Assembly: GCA_937988695.1 (NCBI GenBank)
Contig: CALKHM010000067.1
Span: 1-5,019, forward strand
DNA length: 5,019 nt
Direction of reading: 5' to 3'
Origin: an uncultured Microbacterium sp.
GTDB taxonomy: Bacteria > Actinomycetota > Actinomycetes > Actinomycetales > Microbacteriaceae
Both the position numbers and the translations under genes were made by a program. How positions within the stretch are numbered: the stretch's first letter is position 1; every line of letters starts with the position of its first letter. Shown one piece after another: positions 1-5,019 of this stretch. The notes beneath the pieces were generated by a model. It saw only the letters and a list, made by a program, of their open reading frames with translations, made no database searches and had not been told where the DNA came from.

Positions 1-3000
1 CGCGGTCAGCCGCTGCAGGAACTGCACGTCGGTCTCCACGAACACCGGCACCCCACGGTCGGAGAGCACGCGGCGCACGGCTGCCGGCAGCCCGCGGGCA
101 AGCGAGACGGTGAACGGCGCCGCCGCGCGCACGCCTGCCAACACCACCCGCAGCACCTGTTCGAGCGTCGCATCCGAGGTCGCGCGCACGGCGACCGGCA
201 CCGGCCGGTAGCGGAACAGGTTGCGCTCCACGCCGAGGTGCGAGACGTCCTTGACCTGGCCGAACTCGCGGTCCCACGCGATGGCGTCCGACAGCGCGCC
301 ACGGCGCAGCCACTCGAACGCCGGGTAGGCCATCGACGGCTGGGCGGACTCGATGATCTCGGTGATCCGCGAGTCGAGGCCCCGCAGGTGCAGGGTGCTC
401 GACCCGGCGCTGCCCGACGAGGCGCGCCACGATCCGAGCCCGACGAGATAGTTCGGCCCACCGGCCTTCGTGCCGGCTCCGACCGACGAGCGCTTCCATC
501 CGCCGAACGGCTGCCGCTGCACGATGGCCCCGGTGATGCCGCGGTTGACGTACAGGTTTCCGGCCTCGACGGCCTCGAGCCACTGCGCGAGGTCGCCGGG
601 GTCCTGCGTGTAGAGCCCGGCGGTCAGGCCGTAGGCGACCGCGTTCTGGAGCTCGATGGCCTCGGCGAGAGTGGCGGCGTGCATCACGCCCATCACCGGG
701 CCGAAGAACTCCTCGAGATGAAACCGCGAGCCCGGCTGCACTCCCACGCGCACGCCCGGCGTCCAGTAGCGCCCGGCCGTGTCGGGCCCGAAGTCGAGCG
801 GCATGGGCTCGACCAGCCAGCTCTCGCCTTCGGCCAGCGTGGTCAGCGCCCACTCGAGCTTGCCGTGCGGCCTCTCGATCACCGGCCCGACCTCGCTCAT
901 GGCGTCGGACGGGGGGCCGACGCGCAGCGACCGCACCGAGTCGACGAGCTGGCGGCGGAAGCGCGGGGATCGGCCGACCGGGCCGACGAGGATGGCCAGC
1001 GACGCGGCCGAGCACTTCTGGCCGGCATGCCCGAACGCGCTCTTGACGAGGTCGGATGCCGCGAGATCGAGGTCGGCGGAGGGCATCACGATCATCGCGT
1101 TCTTGCCGCTGGTCTCGGCCAGCAGCGGCAGGTCGGGACGCCATGACCGGAACAGCGCAGCGGTGTCCCACGAGCCGGTGAGGATCACCCGGTCGACGTC
1201 GGCGTGCGTGATCAGCTGCGTGCCCAGCGCGCCCTCGTCGATGTCCACCAGCGCGAGCAGGTCGCGAGGCACACCGGCCTCCCACAGCGCTTCGCTGATC
1301 ACGGCCGCGCACCGCCGCGCCTGCGGCGCGGGCTTGAAAACCACGCCGGATCCGGCGGCCAGCGCCGCCAGCACGCCACCGGTGGGGATCGCGATCGGGA
1401 AGTTCCACGGGGGCGTCACCACGGTCACCCGCGACGGCACGAACACGGCGCCGCTGACCCGATCGAGCTCTCGCGCGCACGCGGCATAGTATCCGGCGAA
1501 GTCGACGGCCTCGCTGACCTCGACGTCACCCTCGGCGAACACCTTGCCGGTCTCGGAGGCCGCCACCTCGATCAGCTCACCGCGCCGGGACTCCAGCACC
1601 CGGGCGGCCGCCTGCAGCACGCGGGACCGCTCCGCCGCGGGTGTCGCGCCCCAGGCGGAGGCGGCATCCCGTACCCGGGCGACGATCTCGTCGAGCACGG
1701 CAGGATCGGTGACCCGGGCGTCGGCGATGGTCCGGCTCCCGGCGGCGGAGCCGTCGATGCGTGCGAGCACCTCGCGCGCCCATGCGCGGTTCGCCGGCAG
1801 TGCCGGGTCGGAGTCGGGTGTGTTGCGGAAGCCCGACGCGCCGACGGCACGGGTGCCGGATTCGCGACGAGAGAACACCGCCGTCTCGACGAAGCTCTGG
1901 CCCGCGAAGGACACCTCCGCGACCTCGGGCTCCAGCGCCTCGGTGTCCGCCAGCCCCGCCGCCTCGTCGGCAGCCGCCGAGCGGGCGATGCCGATGACCG
2001 CGGCGGTGAGCGCCTCGTCGGCGCCGCCGGAGACGTCGCGCCTGGTCAGCCCGGCATCGACGGAGGCCGGCGTCTGGGCGCCGCGGTCCTGCGTGCGCAG
2101 GGGGCCGACGCGCAGCGCCGGGTCGCTGCTGCGCTGGACGGATGCCAGGAAGCGCGTGCGCTCGCGCTCGAACAGTGAGCCGTCGCTGTGCAGCGCGAAC
2201 GCCGCAGAAAGGAAGTTCTCCGTGGAGGCGTTCTCCTCCAGGCGGCGCACGAGGTAGCTGATCGCGACATCGAACTCGGCGGGGTCGACCACCGGCACGT
2301 ACAGCAGCACCGGTCCGACCTCACGCGAGACGGCCTCGACCTGGCCCTGCGCCATGCCCAGCAGCATCTCGAACTCGATGCCCTCGCGCACCCCGCGCTC
2401 GCCGGCCAGCAGCCAGGCGTAGGCGATGTCGAACAGGTTGTGCCCGGCGATGCCCAGCCGCACGGCGGCGGTCCGTTCGGCGACCAGCGCGACATCGAGG
2501 ATGCGCAGGTAGTTCGCGTCGGTGTCGAGCTTGGTGGCGTACGGCGCCTGCGGCCAGCCGTGCATGAGGGCATCCACGTGCTCCATGGCGAGGTTCGCGC
2601 CCTTGACCAGACGCACCTTGATGCGTGCGCCGCCGGCTGCCACGCGCTGCTGCGCCCAGGCGGTGAGCCGGTCCAGCGCCGGGAGCGCATCCGGCAGATA
2701 GGCCTGCAGCACGATGCCGGCCTCGAGATCGCGCAGCCGCGGATCGGCGAGGATCCGCGTGAACACCTCGATCGTGAGGTCGAGGTCGCGGTACTCCTCC
2801 ATGTCCAGGTTGATGAACGTCCCGGTCAGCGCTGCGCTGACGTACAACGGCTGCAGGCGCTGCACCACCTCGTCGACGACCTGGTCGAACGCCCACATCG
2901 ACAGGTGGCTGACGATCGCGGAGACCTTCACCGACACGTAGTCGACGTCGTCGCGGCGGATCAGATCGTGGATGCCGGCCAGCCGCCGCTGCGCCTCAGT

Positions 3001-3462
3001 CTCGCCGAGCACGGCCTCGCCGAGCAGGTTGAGGTTCAGGCGGTGACCGGTGCCACGCAGCTTCTGCAGTGCCGGGCTAAGCCTGGCCGGCCGTGCGTCG
3101 ACGATGAGATGCCCGACCATGCCGCGCAGCACCCGCCGGGCGATCGGCACCACGGGATTCGGCAGCACCGGGGCCAGAGCCGCGCCCACCTGGACGGCGG
3201 CGCGCAGGTACCACGGCAGGAAGCGCGGCACGAGCGGGGCGACACGACGCAGGTTCGCCGCCGCGGCCGTCAGCGATTCCGGGCGCATCACGCCGTCGAC
3301 GAATCCGATCGTGAACGGAAGGCCGTTCTCATCCTGCAGCACGCCCGCCAGCCGGGTGGCCGCCGGGTCGACGTGTGCGGCGGCGGACTCGTTGACCCAC
3401 CGCTGGGCGAGCGCCGTCGCTCGGTGCGCGCGTTCCCGTGCGGATTCTTGCGTGTCGTTCAT
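1..3462 (-). CDS. putA: Bifunctional proline dehydrogenase / L-glutamate gamma-semialdehyde dehydrogenase PutA (C-terminus cut by window edge)
   Basis: PutA converts L-proline to P5C with FAD, passing electrons to the quinone pool, then oxidises glutamate semialdehyde to glutamate with NAD+. The frame is open for 1154 codons with no stop before the left edge. The proline dehydrogenase domain spans about residues 60-430: VKVSAI near 178, NLDMEEY at 218-224, RLVKGAN at 284-290, GHNLFDIAYAW, and YLVRRLEEN with the paired arginines 406-407 expected to bind the proline carboxylate. A linker covers about 461-543. The aldehyde dehydrogenase domain follows, with PPWNFP at 684-689, FKPAP (Lys710), general base Glu783 in ETSGKN, nucleophile Cys817 in GHAGQKCSAAS (34 residues later, the usual ALDH spacing) and PFGGWKRS shortly before residue 1004. 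Residues after about 1010 belong to an extra C-terminal domain. No N-terminal ribbon-helix-helix domain is present, unlike E. coli PutA. The ATG at 3462 was chosen for its GGGAG site; an in-frame ATG lies at 3507. Identification is secure; the protein's end is outside the window. Confidence 0.96.
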   Translation of the reverse strand, partial: MNDTQESARERAHRATALAQRWVNESAAAHVDPAATRLAGVLQDENGLPFTIGFVDGVMRPESLTAAAANLRRVAPLVPRFLPWYLRAAVQVGAALAPVLPNPVVPIARRVLRGMVGHLIVDARPARLSPALQKLRGTGHRLNLNLLGEAVLGETEAQRRLAGIHDLIRRDDVDYVSVKVSAIVSHLSMWAFDQVVDEVVQRLQPLYVSAALTGTFINLDMEEYRDLDLTIEVFTRILADPRLRDLEAGIVLQAYLPDALPALDRLTAWAQQRVAAGGARIKVRLVKGANLAMEHVDALMHGWPQAPYATKLDTDANYLRILDVALVAERTAAVRLGIAGHNLFDIAYAWLLAGERGVREGIEFEMLLGMAQGQVEAVSREVGPVLLYVPVVDPAEFDVAISYLVRRLEENASTENFLSAAFALHSDGSLFERERTRFLASVQRSSDPALRVGPLRTQDRGAQTPASVDAGLTRRDVSGGADEALTAAVIGIARSAAADEAAGLADTEALEPEVAEVSFAGQSFVETAVFSRRESGTRAVGASGFRNTPDSDPALPANRAWAREVLARIDGSAAGSRTIADARVTDPAVLDEIVARVRDAASAWGATPAAERSRVLQAAARVLESRRGELIEVAASETGKVFAEGDVEVSEAVDFAGYYAACARELDRVSGAVFVPSRVTVVTPPWNFPIAIPTGGVLAALAAGSGVVFKPAPQARRCAAVISEALWEAGVPRDLLALVDIDEGALGTQLITHADVDRVILTGSWDTAALFRSWRPDLPLLAETSGKNAMIVMPSADLDLAASDLVKSAFGHAGQKCSAASLAILVGPVGRSPRFRRQLVDSVRSLRVGPPSDAMSEVGPVIERPHGKLEWALTTLAEGESWLVEPMPLDFGPDTAGRYWTPGVRVGVQPGSRFHLEEFFGPVMGVMHAATLAEAIELQNAVAYGLTAGLYTQDPGDLAQWLEAVEAGNLYVNRGITGAIVQRQPFGGWKRSSVGAGTKAGGPNYLVGLGSWRASSGSAGSSTLHLRGLDSRITEIIESAQPSMAYPAFEWLRRGALSDAIAWDREFGQVKDVSHLGVERNLFRYRPVPVAVRATSDATLEQVLRVVLAGVRAAAPFTVSLARGLPAAVRRVLSDRGVPVFVETDVQFLQRLTA

Positions 3463-3508
3463 CTGCGCTCCCGTCCGGCTCGTTCCAGACTGCACCACAT
3501 CGTTCATC
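3455..3508 (-). repeat. Direct repeat GATGAACGA at two possible putA starts
   Basis: On the minus strand the 9-mer GATGAACGA occurs at 3508-3500 and again at 3463-3455, exactly 45 bases apart. Each copy contains an ATG followed by AAC GA, and both ATGs are in the putA frame. The upstream copy would add 15 residues starting MNDVVQSGTS. An in-frame TGA at 3513-3511 shows the frame cannot begin further upstream. The repeat may be a small duplication or chance. Confidence 0.5.
3468..3472 (-). promoter_or_regulatory. Shine-Dalgarno site of putA
   Basis: Read on the minus strand, GGGAG lies 5 bases before the ATG at 3462-3460. It is the best ribosome-binding match near any candidate start of this frame. 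The alternative in-frame ATG at 3507 has only a GGTGAG placed 2 bases away, which is too close. This favours 3462 as the start. Confidence 0.65.
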
Positions 3509-3516
3509 ACTCACCA

Positions 3517-3529
3517 GGATGCGGCATCC
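3517..3529. promoter_or_regulatory. Perfect inverted repeat GGATGC-G-GCATCC in the putA leader
   Basis: Six-base arms flank a single G. The site is 55 bp upstream of the proposed putA ATG and so lies in, or just before, the putA transcript. It could be an operator half or a short hairpin. However, GGATGC and GCATCC also recur inside the coding genes of this window, so background abundance may explain it. Confidence 0.4.
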
Positions 3530-3534
3530 CACTG

Positions 3535-3542
3535 TTCATGAA
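3535..3542. promoter_or_regulatory. Palindrome TTCATGAA, possible operator element
   Basis: A perfect 8-bp palindrome whose centre is 25 bp from the centre of the larger dyad at 3556-3571. LysR-type regulators often bind a strong recognition dyad plus a weaker activation site a few helical turns away, and this spacing would suit that. The motif is short, so the assignment is tentative. Confidence 0.35.
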
Positions 3543-3553
3543 AAGCGATCACC

Positions 3554-3559
3554 TATGAT
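3554..3559 (+). promoter_or_regulatory. Candidate -10 element (TATGAT) of the LysR-type regulator gene
   Basis: TATGAT matches the TATAAT consensus at 5 of 6 positions and would give a leader of roughly 33 bases before the ATG at 3599. No good -35 hexamer is visible at 16-18 bp upstream; the best is a 3/6 match (TGTTCA at 3533-3538) at 15 bp spacing. It overlaps the dyad at 3556-3571. Confidence 0.35.
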
Positions 3560-3571
3560 GATTTCTCATCA
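3556..3571. promoter_or_regulatory. Inverted repeat TGATGA-TTTC-TCATCA, candidate LysR-type operator
   Basis: Perfect 6-base arms surround a 4-base spacer, in an AT-rich stretch 28-43 bp upstream of the regulator's start codon. It contains two T-N11-A arrangements (3556/3568 and 3559/3571), the loose signature of LysR-type binding sites. It overlaps the candidate -10 of the regulator gene, so binding there could repress the regulator while acting on divergent putA. The dyad is seen directly; its role is inferred. Confidence 0.5.
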
Positions 3572-3587
3572 CTTCTATCGATGGATT

Positions 3588-3593
3588 GAGGAA
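3588..3593 (+). promoter_or_regulatory. Shine-Dalgarno site of the LysR-type regulator
   Basis: GAGGAA lies 5 bases before the ATG at 3599-3601. This supports that start over the ATG at 3586, which opens a different, non-coding frame. Confidence 0.7.
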
Positions 3594-3598
3594 CGCGC

Positions 3599-4492
3599 AT
3601 GTTCGAGCTGCGGCGCCTGCGGATGCTGCACGAACTGGCGCTGCGGGGCACTCTGGCCGCCGTGGCCGAGGCGCTCGCCTACAGCCCGTCGACGATCTCG
3701 CAGCAGCTCGCGCTGTTGGAGCGCGAGGCGGGAGTCGCACTGTTCGAGCCCGACGGCCGCGGTCTGCGGCTGACCGCGCACGGGCGGCTGCTGGCCGCGC
3801 ACGCCGAGCATGTGCTCGAGCTCGACGAACACGTGCACGGCGTGCTCGAGCAGCCTGCCGCGGCACCCGTTCGGATCGCCGTGATGCAGACCGCCGCGCA
3901 GTCCCTGCTGGCGCCAGCGCTGAGCCGTTTGGCCGTGGACGAGCCGCAGCTGCGTGTGGAGGTGTCGGACGTGCCACCCGAGGAGGGCCTGTTCGAGCTG
4001 TCCGCGCGGCGGTTCGACCTCGTGCTGGCCGAGCAGTACCCGGGCTCTGCACGCGAGCACCGGGCCGATCTCGACCGCCGCCCGGTCGGACAGGATCCGA
4101 TCCGGCTTGCGGTGCCACCCCACGACACCGCCACCGGTCTTGCCGCGCTGCAGGGTCGTGCCTGGGTCATGGAGCCTCGAGGCACGGCCGCCCGCCGCTG
4201 GGCCGTCGATCAGTGCCGCGCGGCCGGCTTCGAGCCCGATGTGCGGTTCGAGATCGCCGACCTGACCACGCACGTGCGGCTGATCGCCTCGGGCCACGCC
4301 GTCGGCCTGCTCCCCGACCTGGTGTGGAGCGGGCAGGTGCCCACGGTGCGCATGATCGAGCTTCCGGGGTCTCCGACACGCGAGCTGTTCACGGCTGCAC
4401 GCCGCGCGACGGCATCGCGCCACGGCATCCTGTCGGTGCGCACGGCATTGCATGGCGCCTTCGCAGGCCACGCAGCCGATCGGAGGTTATGA
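3599..4492 (+). CDS. LysR-type transcriptional regulator, divergent from putA
   Basis: This is a complete 297-residue protein, the normal length for the LysR family. Residues 2-62 form the winged helix-turn-helix: TLAAVAEALAYSPSTISQQL at 18-37, LEREAGVALFE at 40-50, then LTAHG at 58-62, matching the family pattern of ...S..A...L..LE...G..LF...........LT..G. A linker helix rich in Ala, Glu and His follows to about residue 85. From about 90 (PVRIAVMQTAAQ) to the end lies the effector-binding domain with its two Rossmann-like subdomains (DLVLAEQYPG near 140). The protein is cytoplasmic and presumably tetrameric, as is usual for the family. Its divergent position, 136 bp from putA, makes it the likely regulator of putA and of itself, with proline or a product as possible effector; nothing in the sequence proves the effector. 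The start is set by GAGGAA five bases upstream. The family call is firm, the target is inferred. Confidence 0.93.
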   Translation: MFELRRLRMLHELALRGTLAAVAEALAYSPSTISQQLALLEREAGVALFEPDGRGLRLTAHGRLLAAHAEHVLELDEHVHGVLEQPAAAPVRIAVMQTAAQSLLAPALSRLAVDEPQLRVEVSDVPPEEGLFELSARRFDLVLAEQYPGSAREHRADLDRRPVGQDPIRLAVPPHDTATGLAALQGRAWVMEPRGTAARRWAVDQCRAAGFEPDVRFEIADLTTHVRLIASGHAVGLLPDLVWSGQVPTVRMIELPGSPTRELFTAARRATASRHGILSVRTALHGAFAGHAADRRL

Positions 4493-4500
4493 TCGGCTGT

Positions 4501-4528
4501 CCGCCCCGGGTCGGCCGGCCCGGGGCGG
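4501..4528. terminator. Strong GC hairpin between convergent genes, probable bidirectional terminator
   Basis: A perfect 10-bp stem (CCGCCCCGGG at 4501-4510 with CCCGGGGCGG at 4519-4528) encloses an 8-base loop. It begins 8 bases after the stop codon of the LysR-type regulator and lies 40 bases past the stop of the convergent oxidoreductase gene. No T-tract follows on either strand, so it is not a classical intrinsic terminator. Hairpins without a U-tract are common at gene ends in high-GC actinobacteria, and termination may need Rho or another factor. Confidence 0.6.
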
Positions 4529-4568
4529 GAAAGATCTCGGCGCCGGCTCAGAACCCGAGAGCGAGCGG

Positions 4569-5019
4569 TCAGGGAACCAGCACGATCTTGCCGTGCACGT
4601 GCCCGGACGCCTGCAGCCGGTAGGCGTCGCGCACCGCGTCGAGCGGGAAGCGTGCGGCGATGGGCACGTCGAGCCTTCCTTCGGCGATCGCCACGGCGAG
4701 CTCCCCGAGCACCGCGGCGTTGGCGGCCACCGAATGCGACACGACCTGCACGCCGAGCCTGCCCGCGGTGAAGTCGGCGATCGTCGCGATCCGCCGCGGG
4801 GCCACGCCCAGCGCGAGCCCGAGCTCGGCGTACGGTGCGCCGTGGGCGTCCAGCAGGGCGGTGACGGCGGCGCCGCGCGCGGCCGCGCGTATCCGCCCGG
4901 CGAGGTCGTCGCCGGCGTAGTCCACCGGCACGACATCGTGCGCGCGCAGCCAGGCGTGGTTGGCGATCGAGGCGAGCCCGATCACGCGTGCTCCGGCGCT
5001 GCGCGCCCACTGCACGGTC
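4569..5019 (-). CDS. NAD(P)-dependent MDR-family oxidoreductase (quinone oxidoreductase / zinc-type alcohol dehydrogenase-like), N-terminus outside window
   Basis: Only the last 149 residues are visible, ending at the TGA at 4571-4569. The fragment opens with TVQWARSAGARVIGLAS, the helix and second strand of the Rossmann nucleotide-binding fold of medium-chain dehydrogenases/reductases. The glycine motif just before it is beyond the edge. The rest follows the family order: the strand DVVPVDYAG, ALLDAHG, TIADF, the segment AARFPLDAVRDAYRLQASG and the closing HVHGKIVLVP, typical of COG0604 NADP-dependent oxidoreductases. Full members are about 300-330 residues, so roughly half is missing. A GTG at 5015 could be mistaken for a start, but the frame continues upstream with matching family sequence, so it is internal. 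The gene converges on the LysR-type regulator, with a hairpin between them. Its substrate cannot be told from this fragment, and a link to proline use is not indicated. Confidence 0.88.
   Translation of the reverse strand, partial: TVQWARSAGARVIGLASIANHAWLRAHDVVPVDYAGDDLAGRIRAAARGAAVTALLDAHGAPYAELGLALGVAPRRIATIADFTAGRLGVQVVSHSVAANAAVLGELAVAIAEGRLDVPIAARFPLDAVRDAYRLQASGHVHGKIVLVP

Larger units (their letters stand above)
3463..3598. promoter_or_regulatory. Divergent putA / LysR-regulator intergenic control region
   Basis: This 136-bp gap separates the divergent starts of putA and the LysR-type regulator and must hold the promoters of both. It is visibly more AT-rich than the coding DNA, especially between about 3535 and 3580. 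Three inverted repeats (3517-3529, 3535-3542, 3556-3571) lie within 55 bp. A candidate -10 for the rightward gene is visible. I could not pick out a convincing -35 for it, nor a -10/-35 pair for putA. Confidence 0.75.

Noticed and set aside
238..2178. Overlapping plus-strand open frames of 302 and 324 codons opposite the dehydrogenase half of putA
   Set aside because: They are mirror frames of GC-rich codons without family motifs, and they overlap one another as well as putA.
2188..3558. A 456-codon plus-strand open frame opposite putA
   Set aside because: It is antisense to a frame with unmistakable PutA motifs throughout. Its own translation is rich in Arg, His, Gln and Gly with no recognisable domain, as expected for a shadow in high-GC DNA.
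3463..3598. A riboswitch or small RNA in the putA leader
   Set aside because: The 136-bp region holds only short dyads suited to protein binding. I see no extended conserved RNA fold and no terminator-like stem followed by a T-run.
3586..4623. A 345-codon plus-strand frame overlapping the LysR-type regulator
   Set aside because: It is the shifted frame of the regulator, highly Arg/Ala-rich, runs through the terminator hairpin into the antisense of the next gene, and lacks a ribosome-binding site at its ATG.
4482..4623. GGAGG followed by ATG at 4489, looking like the start of a short downstream gene
   Set aside because: The spacing is only 2 bases, the ATG overlaps the regulator's stop codon, and the roughly 44-residue product would read through the terminator hairpin and antisense to the oxidoreductase gene.
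4210..5010. A 266-codon minus-strand frame spanning the regulator's end and the oxidoreductase
   Set aside because: It is Arg-rich in the wrong frame over both real genes. The oxidoreductase frame has clear family sequence instead.
4569..5015. Treating the GTG at 5015 as the true start of the oxidoreductase
   Set aside because: The family sequence begins in the middle of the Rossmann fold, and the codon before the GTG continues it. A complete MDR protein needs about 150-180 more residues upstream.
1..5019. Mobile elements, CRISPR arrays, tRNA genes or a defence system
   Set aside because: No repeats of array type, no transposase or integrase motifs and no tRNA-like cloverleaf were seen. The content is an ordinary metabolic locus with uniform base composition.

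Overview
The window is about 5 kb of very GC-rich DNA with strong G/C preference at third codon positions. The protein types and the recurrent GGATGC/GCATCC hexamer suggest a high-GC actinobacterium, plausibly of the Microbacteriaceae (for example Microbacterium). The taxon is an inference from style and protein motifs, not from a marker gene.

Layout: (1) Positions 1-3462, minus strand, hold one uninterrupted reading frame of 1154 codons that runs off the left edge. It encodes a bifunctional proline utilisation protein A (PutA), with a proline dehydrogenase domain, a long linker, a glutamate-semialdehyde (P5C) dehydrogenase domain with intact catalytic Cys and Glu, and the start of an extra C-terminal domain. 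(2) Positions 3463-3598 are a 136-bp divergent intergenic region. It carries three short inverted repeats, a candidate -10 element for the rightward gene, and Shine-Dalgarno sequences for both genes. (3) Positions 3599-4492, plus strand, encode a complete 297-residue LysR-type transcriptional regulator. (4) Positions 4493-4568 are a short convergent intergenic region with a strong GC hairpin that probably terminates transcription from both sides. (5) Positions 4569-5019, minus strand, hold the C-terminal 149 residues of an NAD(P)-dependent MDR-family (quinone oxidoreductase-like) oxidoreductase that enters from the right edge.

How the genes work together: PutA oxidises L-proline to L-glutamate in two steps. 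It has no N-terminal ribbon-helix-helix DNA-binding domain like that of enterobacterial PutA, so it should not control its own gene. The divergently transcribed LysR-type regulator is the obvious candidate to do so, acting through the dyads between the two genes; this is inferred from arrangement only. The MDR oxidoreductase lies in a separate, convergent transcription unit and need not be related to proline metabolism.

No mobile element, CRISPR array, tRNA or rRNA was seen. I found no convincing new system. The points most worth a second look are the cluster of operator-like dyads, the ambiguous putA start, and the long linker between the two PutA enzyme domains.
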